This document shows positions 36,705-46,301 of a stretch of DNA of 64,000 nucleotides, one piece after another. The translations under genes were made by a program, and so were the position numbers. Below the pieces are notes generated by a model, which searched no databases, was not told where the DNA came from, and saw only the letters and a program-made list of their open reading frames with translations. Origin of the DNA: Blasia pusilla (Eukaryota; Marchantiophyta; Marchantiopsida; Blasiales); NCBI GenBank assembly GCA_050084515.1, contig CM114275.1:20646001-20710000 (forward strand), written 5' to 3'. The number at the start of each line of letters is the position of its first letter. Position 1 is the first letter of the stretch.

Positions 36705-37607
36705 ACATGAGAAAGATGTCAGAGGGCTGGTGGGAATTCGTTGTTTGTAGGTAGGCAAGCGAGTTGCCTTGGTCAGGAGCCCTTGGAGACGCGTGTGTTG
36801 CGGGTGTTGGTCATTTTTCTGTTCAGAAGGCCGTGGGCGGAAGCGCTGTCCGTTTTTCTCAAAGTTTGCTGGTGCATAGGGATTGAGGACAGTGGCAGAG
36901 TGTAGTACGGAGTGGGGCGGCGAGTGCACCGTCAAGAGTAGCGAGAGTGTCAAGAAAGAGCACGAAGGAAAGGTTGCAGAGGCGGAGGCGGCCGGGTGCG
37001 GAGCCGCACCCCCCCAGGTTGAGTCAGGTTACAGGCCGCGTGTGGGAATAGGCGAAAATTGATGTTTTTGGGCGTGACGGGGATTTGCAAAAATTGACGA
37101 TGGAGTGTCAGTGCGCATGATGCCGACGGGTTGTCCTCATTTTTTGAGGGGAGGATCGACGTGTTGGTCAAGGAGAGTGTCGTGTTGCAGAGGTTGCCGT
37201 GTCACATGGGGGAGTGCGTGTTGACGATGCCGTAGGTTGGAGGGCATGATCAGGTTACCCATCCGAGTCCCTTTTCCTGCACTTGTCGTGTGTGATTGAG
37301 AGTGTTGGGTATCGGGTAGTAGCTGGTGCTAGGTGGGTGCAGTGATGGTGACGAGTGTAGATTCTGTTTATGTGTTGCGTGTTGGTGGATATACGGCGGT
37401 TGCCGCGTAGGGGTCGCATGTATGACCCGAGAGTGTCGCTAGGTTAGGTGAGGCAGTTGGGAGGCTCATGGTGAGCCCGAGTGTTGAGTGTGCATGAGGC
37501 CGGGTATGTCATCACGGGATTGATGTTAGCATAGGTGAGCTAGTGAGGAGTGTCGGAGACTCTCGTTGAGTTTGAGTGCTTGAGCAGGTGAGACAAGATT
37601 TATCATC
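36705..37607 (+). other. Untranslated leader of the retrotransposon
   Basis: GC-rich noncoding sequence between LTR and gag. Blocks shared with the element at 60 kb include GGAAGCGCTG (36839, compare near 60750 and 60890) and CAGGTTACCCAT (37252, compare 61847). This helps to show that the two elements are relatives. Confidence 0.6.
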
Positions 37608-39090
37608 ATGGCGTTCTTCCAAGGTTCGGAAGAACGGGGTAGTGCGAGCAGTGGTAGTGGTGTGACACGGAGTGGAGTGAGATATCGAGGGATTACCAGT
37701 GAGGAGCTACCTCGAAATCCATCCGTGGCTGGATCGTCAATACTAGACACTGGGTCTGGTGACGAAATCGTAGACAGAGACAGTAGTACTTGGCAGGAGA
37801 TGGACGACATGGGTCATTGGGGCATGCGTCATTTCTCGGGTGCAGTGGGAAACATTGACTTAGATGATTTTATCCAGGAGTTCGACATGTGGTGCGACTT
37901 CCATGAGATACGGACCCCGACACAGTTCAACCCTTTCATGGCATGGAAGGGGTTATTCCAGCACTTGGAGGGTCCTGTGATGGATGACTACATGGAGTTT
38001 CGATACCTATATTCAGTAGAGATCGATGTCTAGAGGATGTATTGGGCTCCAGGGTATGTGTCCACTAGTGGTCGCGAGGCATATGATGGGATTGTGAGAG
38101 GAGAGAAACCCACACCATCAGCCCGGAGACTAGATGGAGAGGAGGGTAGTGAGACATGTGATGTGGCAAAGACCTCTGGTGGTAGAGGGCCACCCAGCTT
38201 CAGCCCCACAGTGGATTTCTTCCGACACTTGGGGAAGAGCTACTAGGGCGTATGCACTGACAAGTTGAAGAGTCTACATGATTTTCAGCGACGATCGGGT
38301 GAGAGTGTGAGAGAGGCATTCACATGCATGAGGAGGCTGATCATTGCTACGTATGGAGTGATTGAGGCGCAGTCAGTCCAGTATTGGCACCGGGTTTTGG
38401 ATCGAGAACTACGGAGGAGAGTCCGAGATGTGGTACTGATTCACACAACAAAGCCCACATTGAAGGTGGTCTTTGAGTTGTTTGAGCGTCTTGAGCTCAA
38501 TATGAGTGAGGAGCATGTAGTGACCGCTGGATTTTCTCGAGAGTCGATGGGTCCACGAGCCCCGATGACCCCACATGTGCCACAATGAGCACCAGTACCA
38601 CGGGAGCGGGCCGGTGTGCTGAGAGAGCAGGGCCGGTACCGCGAGCCTATGAGGCAACGACCCGTACCTACATATGTTGCCCAGCAGGGACCGATGTGGT
38701 CTTGTTGGACGTGTGGAGGGGCCCATAGGCAGAGAGACTGCCCACATCATGGGAGAGGACCGCAAGTGCCTCCGATTGCTCAGGAGCCACAGAGGATGGC
38801 CCCACCACAACACCAATGTGACTATTGCCACGGATATGATCACACTAGGGATAGGTGTTTTGACCTTCGCCGAGAGGCACGTCCAAAGGTAGGCCGAAGG
38901 CCTAGGGGCGGTCGTCTTGGAGGAGGTAGGGGAGTTCTTCGTGGATGTGGTGGTAGATGACCACCACCAGCCCGAGGAGATGGAGTAGGAGCACCAGAGC
39001 CGACACTTTTCTCACGCATCGATCAGTTGGAGCAGAGGATTGCTGCCATGACGATGATGCAGCTCATGGAAGGCACGGAGTCGTAAGCAG
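37608..39090 (+). pseudogene. Gag with two CCHC zinc knuckles (interrupted)
   Basis: Gag packages element RNA. The frame begins MAFFQGSEERG at 37608. It is continuous to about 39080 except for stops at 38031, 38244, 38586, 38958 and about 39084. A capsid-like segment (ETYxxF-type retrotrans_gag region, here about 38265-38520: DFQRRSGESVREAFTCMRRL) is followed by two zinc knuckles at 38703-38858. The first is C-x2-C-x3-H-x4-C (CWTCGGAHRQRDC) and the second is the standard C-x2-C-x4-H-x4-C (CDYCHGYDHTRDRC). An arginine/glycine-rich tail follows. The relative at 62-63.5 kb reads through at several of these stop positions with Trp or Gln, so the stops are secondary damage. Confidence 0.88.
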
Positions 39091-39210
39091 CTAGTGTGGC
39101 TCCAACTTCTTCCTCTTACCCTGACATGGGTGAGGATCTTGCCAGTATGGGGTTTATGTGTAGTGTAGCCCAGGTTGAGGCACTTGCAGTGGTGACTCGG
39201 GATGCTGCGA

Positions 39211-39243
39211 GAGGCACCGAGGCACCGAGGCACCGAGGCATCG
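39211..39243 (+). repeat. 8-bp tandem repeat at the gag-pol frame change
   Basis: GGCACCGA is repeated three to four times (the last copy reads GGCATCGA). The related element lacks this array. Upstream coding is in one frame and the protease frame downstream is shifted by one, so replication slippage here probably caused the frame change. Confidence 0.7.
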
Positions 39244-39424
39244 AGAGGTGGAGTTGAGATTGACCCACTAGAGGGGACCGATGGGCGGAAGGCCAAGGTT
39301 CCATAGTCATTCACATTGTCGGAGGCACTACACACACCATCGATGGTGCCTTGACAACCAGCCGTGCCTATAGCTCAGACAGGTGCGTTGACGTCACGAG
39401 GAGTTGGAGTGACAACTCCTATGC

Positions 39425-40250
39425 CGGCTTGAGTGGAGTCAGTGTCAACCATAATGCTGGAGGTGGCCACCATAGTGAGTCAGACTCCACTATTCTCCGC
39501 CATAGAGTTGGCAACGTTGGGAGTTGGACCAGTTGAGGTGTTCCGGCTGGCCGCCACGTTGTGTGAGTGTGGAGAGGTGACAACTTCTTGTTCAGAGGTA
39601 GTTGAGGAGGTGGTGGACTTTCCCTCAGAGCCGGTGCTCGGGACGTTCCCCACAGAGTCATGGCATGCGGCGGCGGCAAAGTTGGTAGATATGCCAGCTT
39701 GATCGGCCATAGAGCGAGCAGTGGTGACACCTGTTGTAGTGTTACTGGATAACCGAGCTAGATTATTTCGCTTGGTTAGTCCGACGGGGATAGTATACCA
39801 CCCGCATCGCGTCCTACTTGATTCGGGAGCGCAACCCTTGATGTTAGGGAAGGCGGCGTGTTTAGCGTTGGGGTTACGGAAGGCCGACATTGAGCCTTGT
39901 CCCTTCCAGATACAGACCTCGATTGGGGGCGTGTCATCCACGCAATATATGACTTGACAGGAGATAATTGTCACAGTCCATCCAGAGCATGCGACGGATA
40001 GTGCTATGGTGCGCACACGTGCAATTACGACACCAACTGAGTCATACCATGTGTTGGTGGGGGGAACAGTGTTATATCCCCTAGGATTCATCCTTGACTT
40101 TTGGGAGGAGACCGTTACTTATCGGCCAGGGTGGCGGTCAGGTGACGGGCGGATTAGTCAATTTCCCGTGCAGTTTGCGAGACGAGGTGGTCAATCACGA
40201 GGCGAGTGTGTGACCACGTTGGCAGCTTTCACAGGTAGTGTTAGCTAGCC
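39425..40250 (+). pseudogene. Retropepsin-type aspartic protease domain
   Basis: The protease cleaves the polyprotein. The catalytic motif is in VLLDSGAQPLMLG (about 39805-39845), with DSG as in retropepsins. The C-terminal half contains YHVLVGGTVLYPLGFILDFW (about 40033-40100) and YRPGW, matching the usual layout of this domain in gypsy elements. The frame 39433-39957 continues in the same phase to 40248 with one TGA at 39955. The phase then continues directly into the methyltransferase N-terminus, consistent with one polyprotein. Confidence 0.85.
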
Positions 40251-41738
40251 AGGAGAGTTGTTGGAGGGGAACGCACATGCGGAGGATGTCCTAGTAGCGG
40301 ATAGTCCCAGGGAGAGACAGGCCATGGCGGGTGTCTCTTCCCATGTTGGCAAGACCTCTTCACCATTGTGGGATATGACTCGAGAGCTACAGAGGAGTGC
40401 CGATGACCTCGTGAGGCAGACGTGGAGTCATGCCTTTATCCTGGAGCAGCGAGAGTCACATGGCGATCGGGATCTTGGAGTGGAGACGTTGACCCCACTA
40501 GATACCACACCCGTTGTGTGGCAGTGCCCAGAGGAGGGTGTTAGGTTGTTAGATCTCTTTGGAGGGATTAGCACCGGATTGGCTACAGTATTGCAGGCGG
40601 GCATACGGGTGCATCAGTACCTTTATGTAGAGAGAGATGAGACCACGGGCGAGTATCATTACGTCACGTGGCGAGATTGGTCCAGAGGTATCCTGAGTTG
40701 TTGCCGGTATCTGCAGTATGGGGATATCAGCATATACTACCCGCCGACATCTCTTTGGTGGGGGCGCAGGATCTGGATAAAGTTGGCACCATTCATTTGG
40801 TGATTGCTGGATGGCCATGTCAAGGTCATTCATGAGCTGGCCGAGGATTTGGATTGCAGGATCCGAGGTCAGGGATGTTTTCAGAGATGCTGCAAGTAGT
40901 ACGACACTTGTAGGAGAGTCAGACATGTTCTCCAACGTACATTTTGGAGAACGTGCCGTTGTTGGGAGATACTCGTGCACATGTGATGACGAGTGTGCAT
41001 CAGGTGAGGTCTTGGTTGGGACCTGCTATGTTGCTAGATGCGGCAAGAGTTGGATCACGTGCCCATCGTTCACAACTGTGGTGGACGAACCTGATACCAT
41101 CAGAGGTACTGAGTCGAGCATATGATGGAGTCTAGAGAGCACCACATCTCATAGTGGATGCTATTTTGGGCTCAGGGCGTCGATCTCAGGTGGTGACACG
41201 AGATGATAGACCACCGTTGGCCATGGCCAATAGGGTGGGGGAGTTGAGGGCAGCCTTACCTATGTTGGTGAGCTTCCCAGCATCCCATGCCTTTCGTCAG
41301 GGAGGGCCAGGCATGATTTGGGATGAGGTGACCCGAGCATTGGAGGAACCTACAGCCCATGAGCGCAAACGCGCCATGGGGTTCGCTACGGCGGTGCCAA
41401 GGATGACTGAGGCATCCCGAAGATAGGCGTTGGGGCAGGCGATAGACCTCAACTGTCTCACATGGATAGTCAGCCTAGGTATGGCTGAGCAAAGATGGAT
41501 GCAAGTGTTATCCATGCCGTCACGTCCACGAGTTGGACCATTGCCTAGAGGGTCTGTACAGGCAATGGCTGGGGGCGAGACGAGGAGAGATAGGCACCCA
41601 TGGACTTCTTGGGACGTCGTTCGAGGAGAGAGTACGAAGGCGGCCAGATTAGCACATGTTCATTTTTTGGATGTAGAGCATGGTGTAGGAGGTCAGATTG
41701 GAGTGGTTGTTGCGGAGGTGGCTAGGGTTGCTACATAG
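40251..41738 (+). pseudogene. C5 cytosine-specific DNA methyltransferase domain inside pol (DNMT3-like)
   Basis: The enzyme would transfer a methyl group from S-adenosylmethionine to C5 of cytosine in DNA. Motif I is RLLDLFGGISTGL (about 40543-40581), followed by an acidic residue in YLYVERDE (motif II). A frameshift near 40640 moves the rest to another phase, giving RYPELLP, then motif IV HLVIAGWPCQGHS with catalytic Cys at 40818-40820. Motif VI is YILENV (ENV at 40947-40955). Motif VIII is SRAHRSQLWWTNL (41055-41093), where AHR..xxW.NL recalls DNMT3/DRM enzymes. Motif X-like GQAIDLNCLTW is at about 41433-41465. The length of about 310 codons from motif I to X suits a compact catalytic domain with a small target-recognition region. 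In-frame stops at 40833, 40911, 41133 and 41424 inactivate it. The same phase runs on into reverse transcriptase. Confidence 0.9.
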
Positions 41739-42830
41739 CAACCAAAGCCGGAGGTTGCGTCCTCTCCGAGTGAGGTCACGATGGAGACTTGGGAGCCTGT
41801 GATAGGTCTCAAGTTGATAGGAGGATAGCGGCGGTGAGTTCATAGGTTTCTGAGAGGGCATGTCAGTTGTTTTGCCTTCAGTATGAGAGACTTGGGTACG
41901 CTGAAGGGTCCCGGAATACGGATTGAGTTGGCTAGTGATACGCCGATCTTTCGTCGATCCTATAGGTATTCTGATATGGAGCGAGCCTTGATTCAGAGCA
42001 GGAGTCAGGACTTGTTGGAGGTATGACTTGTGGAGTTATCACATGGGGAGTATGCATCTGCCACAATCATGCCGGCGAAGAAGGATATGTATGGCAATTG
42101 GACGGATAGGCGGATGTGTGGAGATTACAATCCTATCAACAGACAGACGAGGTTAGATCGGTATGCCATGCCTACTCCTGAGGAGATCTTTGATGCGGTA
42201 GGGCATGCAAAGATCTTCAATACTTTAGATCTCCGTGCTGGCTATCATCAACTTCCTATCAGGTTGGAGGACAGGGAGAAGACAACATTCTGGGGGATAG
42301 ATCGGTTTGGGAGAGATTGCTTGTATTAGTGGCGGTTCTTACCATTTGGGTTGAAGAACACGCGTGTAGAGTTTCAGAGAGTAATGGATAGGATTCTGGC
42401 TGGCTTGGAGTTTGTACGATGTTACATAGATGATATTTTTATCTTCAGTTCCACGGTTGAAGAGCACAAGCGACACGTGGAGGAGGTGTTTCGGCGATTG
42501 CAGTTACATGGACTGAAGTTACATCCAGGAAAGTGTAAATTCTTTCAAGAGCAGATTGAGTACTTGGGACACACCATATATCCGAGTGGGTTAGGCGTTC
42601 AAGAGACGAAGGTAGAGGCTAGTCCGCAGATTCCACGCCCTACAAATGTGAGTCGAGTCCGAGCATTTCTTGGATTGGCGAACTTCTATTGATGGTATGT
42701 CAAGGGTTTTAGTGGGATCGCAAAGTCTTTGACCTTGTTGACGAGACTTGATCAGGTTTGGTTGTGGGGAGATGATCAGGAGCGAGCATTTCAGGAGCTC
42801 AAGGACAGATTGATGTCCTCACCCATTTTA
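41739..42830 (+). pseudogene. Reverse transcriptase domain
   Basis: The domain copies element RNA into DNA. Upstream linker residues 41739-42029 are in the same phase as the methyltransferase, with stops at about 41826, 41832 and 42027. The domain shows KKDMYGNWTDRRMCGDYNPI, then FNTLDLRAGYHQL with the first catalytic Asp, then FLPFGLKN and CYIDDIFIF, the YxDD box (42424-42435). The thumb part reads LKLHPGKCKFF and YLGHTI. Stops at 42327 (between CLY and WRFLPFG) and 42693 (after LANFY) interrupt an otherwise continuous frame. The order matches Ty3/gypsy. Confidence 0.93.
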
Positions 42831-43230
42831 TAGAGACCGGTTAGGGGTCGCCCATTCCAGTTACATACGGATTGGAGCATGTTGGGTCTAGGAGTAGTGC
42901 TTACTCAGAGGGATGACGAGGAGAGGGAGTTCATTGTGGCTTACGCGAGCCAATCAAACAACATTGCAGAGGCGAAGTACAGCTCATAGGGTGCTTGGCT
43001 GCAGTGTGGGCCGTGGCACATTTCAAGTGCTATTTATTCGACAACCCTTTCACACTTATCACTGATCATCAGCTGTTGAGGTGGTTGATGGAGTCCGACA
43101 AGTTTACGGGAAAGCTTGCCAAATGGGCTCTATTACTACAAGAGTATGAGTTTGAGGTGGTTCATAGGCTAGGTCGGTTGAACCTGGATGCGGATGGGTT
43201 GAGTCGTAACCCATGTCTGAGTCAAAGAGA
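42831..43230 (+). pseudogene. RNase H domain
   Basis: RNase H degrades the RNA strand of the RNA/DNA hybrid. FQLHTDWSMLGLGVVLTQ holds the first acidic residue, FIVAYASQSNN follows, and after a frame change near 42985 the sequence continues AAVWAVAHFKCYLFDNPFTL and ITDHQLLRWL. VHRLGRLNLDADGLSRNP closes the domain (usual H.xG..N..AD.LSR). A stop near 42829 (SSPIL-stop-RPV) and the indel at about 42985 are inactivating. Confidence 0.88.
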
Positions 43231-43564
43231 TGACACAAGAGCTCGATGGCACGGAGAGAGTGATGAGGAGATGGTGCCCGGTTGGCATGCATCTGCCTAT
43301 CTTTGTTGGTTGACTATGGCAGGTCAGCCACATGTGATGACTCCAGTGGTGGGGTTGGATTATGAGTCTTTGGATCTGGAGATCAGTGAGGAGGCGACAT
43401 GTGGTTGTGATATCCATGACGACGTGGAGGTTGTGGAGTTCTTGCGCATTGCTGTCATAGCGAGCACAATTAGTGCTAGGGAGCGGGATCGGATCCTACA
43501 GAGAGCCAGGAGGTTCAGGTGGGAGGGGACTCACATTTTGCGGGTATGGGGAGATGGTAGGATA

Positions 43565-44700
43565 TGAGTGGTACCTCATCCTTCCTAGCGAGCACGTGTA
43601 GTGCGACATGCCCATGAGGAGTTGGAACATTTTGGAGTAAACCGTATTTACAGCTTATTCCATGTTCAGTATTGGTGGCGCTGCATGCATACTGGGATAC
43701 AGCAGTTTGTGGCCAGATGTATGGTATGTGACAGAGTGCGAGCATCCTTCAATGCTCCCACTCCGCAGTTACATCCGTTGCCTATTATGGGTTTAGGTTA
43801 TCGGTGGAGTTTAGAGTTTGCAGGACCTTTGCTATTGACGGGGCGTCATCATAGGTACATGTTGGTCATGGTGGAGCATTTCCCCAAGTGGATAGAGTTG
43901 GTGGCACTATCGGACAAGGCGAGCGAGGGAAGAACTCATGCGTTTCTAGATCGTGTGCTTAGTCACTTTGGTGTACCGGCCGAGGTGTTGATTGACCAGG
44001 GTACCGAGTTCAGGGGAGAGTTTCACGCCTTGTGTGATCAGGCGCTAATAGATCACCGCACCACGTCCACAGATCATCCAAAGGCGGATGGGTTGGCGGA
44101 GAGAGTGGTACAGATGGTGAAGAGAGGATTGCGCAAGTATGGCTTGCAGCGGGGACAATTGAGGGAGTGGGACCTATAGTTGCCATGGTTGGCTTAAGGT
44201 TATCGCTTTAGTCGGCAGGCATCCTTGGCATCATTTTCACCGTACTTTTTGCTCTTTGGGAGAGAGCCAGATTTACCTACAGCAATTTGACGTGACATGG
44301 AGGAGGTGTTAGATCTTGATGATCCAGATGTGTGGGTACAAGCATGTTCTTAGAGGGCGGCCATTTTTCGTAGAGTTATGCCTATGGCCTTTGAGAACTT
44401 AGCTATTGCTCAGCATAGAGATATATTGAGGTACGCGACCATTCGTGGAGGAGATTATTGTCCACGGATTAGGAGGTTTCATCCTGGAGATTACGTGTAT
44501 TTACAACAGGCGGCACCCACGATGCTAGATGTCACTACAGGGCGCACGATCCTACGTGTGCGCAAGGTATTACCAACCAGAGTTCTCATGTTGGAGGGAC
44601 TGGATGGTATGGTTTGGAAGGATCATGTGCGCAATTGTGCGCCATGTCATCTTCCGAATGTAGACGAGAAGGTGGATCCGAGCTTGGCAGTGGTACCTGC
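43565..44700 (+). pseudogene. Integrase domain with C-terminal region
   Basis: Integrase inserts the DNA copy. The zinc-binding HHCC part is HEELEH and CMVC (43607-43730). The core shows YRWSLEFAGPL, DQGTEFRGEF with the second Asp, and KADGLAERVVQ with the Glu. The first catalytic position reads Glu (WSLEF) where Asp is expected in WS-D-F. This could be a damaged active site. Stops at about 44177 and 44193, and further ones to 44350, interrupt the frame, which resumes in the same phase at 44378. The C-terminal part GDYVYLQQ..ILRVRKVLP leads to HVRNCAPCHLPNVD and then the PHD finger. Confidence 0.9.
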
Positions 44701-44710
44701 AGGCTTGAGG

Positions 44711-44848
44711 TGTATGTTGTGCGGATCTGCGAGAGGTGCAGCCACCATGTTGGTATGTGATGGTTGTTCTCAAGGATGGCATATATCATGTCCCCCCCCT
44801 CTTGATGTAGTTCCCACGGGACGATGGATTTGTCCGAGATGTATATAG
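44711..44848 (+). pseudogene. PHD finger at the C-terminus of the integrase polyprotein
   Basis: PHD fingers bind the histone H3 tail, often reading the methylation state of Lys4. Spacing is C-x2-C-x11-C-x2-C-x4-H-x2-C-x13-C-x2-C. The core is MLVCDGCSQGWHISCPPPL and the finger closes with GRWICPRC. The Trp two residues before the penultimate Cys is typical of PHD fingers. It sits in the integrase frame, with the stop codon directly after it (44846-44848), so it is the natural C-terminus. It replaces the chromodomain found in chromoviruses. All eight zinc ligands are intact. Confidence 0.9.
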
Positions 44849-44910
44849 GGTAGTAGGTCATGTGAGAGAAATGTGATATTTTCTATCTGGAGTTGGGGGG
44901 ATCCAACTGC

Positions 44911-44925
44911 TAGCTAGGGGGGCGG
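44911..44925 (+). other. Probable polypurine tract
   Basis: TAGCTAGGGGGGCGG lies directly before the TG that starts the 3' LTR, the place where plus-strand DNA synthesis is primed. Confidence 0.55.
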
Positions 44926-44926
44926 T

Positions 44927-45541
44927 TGTGTGATCTCCATGTATATGTATGAGTTGATTTTTGTGCATGTGTGGATCGACCCGTGTGTGGGGAAGATCAG
45001 TGTTGTGTGATGTAGATGTGACCAACGATGTATGTTATGTAGCGATATGTATGCGCATGACAGCTGTCACATCTAGGTAACCAATAGGCCGAGATCTATC
45101 GTGGATAGGGCATAGGAGCCAACGGACTATCTTCAGTGTAACTTTGTTCCATTGTGTCAGATGAGGTTGAGGATAGGTCCATTGTGTCAGGAACGTTGTT
45201 TCTGACAACTTTCATGTTGAGGTCTTTCACAGTCGGATGACTTGTTGACCAGATCACCCGCCCCTGGTAACCTGTGCGCGCATGTTGCCAAGGGGATAGC
45301 TATTTTTGGGGGAAGAGCCTTTTGGCTCTTCCCAACCCTATTTAAGAGAGGAAGATGGCTTTCCTAAGCCATCTTTCTCATGTTGGGCAGTTGGAGCACC
45401 TCTCTTGTATGTGTGTGAGATAGGACTAGGGTGCTAGCGTCCGGATTCCTTGATAGCACAGGGTGGACGAGGCTCGATATGCCGATGTAGATTGAGGAGT
45501 GGAGTTTTAGGCCGGGTGTGCCGTTTTTACTACTCTTTATT
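44927..45541 (+). repeat. 3' LTR
   Basis: Starts TGTGTGATCTCC after the polypurine tract and ends near CTCTTTATTTT, where similarity with the 5' LTR also ends. The paired hairpins recur at 45310-45333 and 45352-45375, and a TATA-like CTATTTAAG lies between them. The first 200 bp have no counterpart at the truncated 5' LTR. Confidence 0.72.
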
Positions 45542-45546
45542 TTGGT

Positions 45547-45690
45547 TGTGTGATCTCCATATATACGTATGAGTTGATTTTTGTGCATGTGTGGATCGAC
45601 CCGTGTGTGGGGAAGATCGGTGTTGTGTGGTGTAGATGTGACCAGCGATGTATGTTGTGTAGCGATATGTATGCGCACGATATCTTTCAC
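45547..45690 (+). repeat. Second, truncated LTR start in tandem
   Basis: TGTGTGATCTCC and about 140 bp after it repeat 44927-45070 with few changes, immediately after the end of the 3' LTR. Similarity stops near ATGCGCACGATATC. This is an LTR-LTR junction, as from tandem integration or unequal exchange, with the rest of the second copy lost. Confidence 0.65.
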
Positions 45691-45821
45691 TCTTGTATTT
45701 GAAAGGAATATTATGGATAAGGAAGGGAGGAATTATGGAAAACAATACAAAAAGTAATCCAATGCTCCAAAATTAAACCACCATTCCAAGAATTAATTTG
45801 TGTATAATATATCCCTAGTTA

Positions 45822-46301
45822 ACATGCCAAACCGAAATAAGAGATTAATACCATTTTTTCATTTCCAAATTTGTGGATGCTAGTTCCATAGTCTATTGTG
45901 TGGAATGGTGGAGATAACCTTCGTATTGGTAATCGGCATGGCATATGTATATTGACGATATAATCTACTAGGGGTATGCCCCTAGTAGATTATGGAAGGA
46001 TGAATTCTTGGGGAGTTAGTTTAACAATAATTTAAATTATGGAGTAGTGGACAACATGTTTTAATTGCCTACTATTCCCATAATTGCATGTCCCATAAAC
46101 CCTTCCAAATGCTAGGATGAAAGGAAATAGATATGTCAATGTGTTGGAAATTTTGTCTTTTAGTGGCATATGCACTTTGGATTAATAATATAGAAATGTA
46201 CCAAACCAAAATAAGATAGTAATACCATGATAGGATCACTTTTTAATTTCCAAAATTTAGAGAGCTAGTTCCATAGCATATTGTGTAGGGTGTAGAAAAC
46301 C
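45822..46301 (+). repeat. Two diverged direct copies of a 100-bp sequence
   Basis: The segment at about 45822-45921 (CCAAACCGAAATAAGAGA... GCTAGTTCCATAG... TTGTGTGG... AACCTT) recurs at about 46200-46301 with substitutions and gaps. A 15-bp hairpin lies between the copies (45960-45993). Confidence 0.55.
45960..45993. repeat. Perfect 15-bp stem hairpin
   Basis: ATAATCTACTAGGGG, loop TATG, then the exact reverse complement. No gene ends here, so a foldback insertion is more likely than a terminator. Confidence 0.9.

Larger units (their letters stand above)
36309..45541 (+). mobile_element. Ty3/gypsy LTR retrotransposon carrying a DNA methyltransferase and a PHD finger (inactivated)
   Basis: The order is partial 5' LTR, leader, gag with two zinc knuckles, protease, C5 DNA methyltransferase, reverse transcriptase, RNase H, integrase, PHD finger, polypurine tract and 3' LTR. 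RT-RNase H-integrase order places it in Ty3/gypsy. Damage is modest: in-frame stops, frameshifts near 39240, 40640 and 42985, and loss of the left part of the 5' LTR. The LTR copies differ at roughly 6% of positions by eye over about 290 bp, so the insertion is not recent. Many stops look like CGA-to-TGA, CAG-to-TAG or TGG-to-TAG changes. Related copies lie at 12.26-14.34 kb, 58.25-59.62 kb (minus) and 60 kb to the end. Confidence 0.93.
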
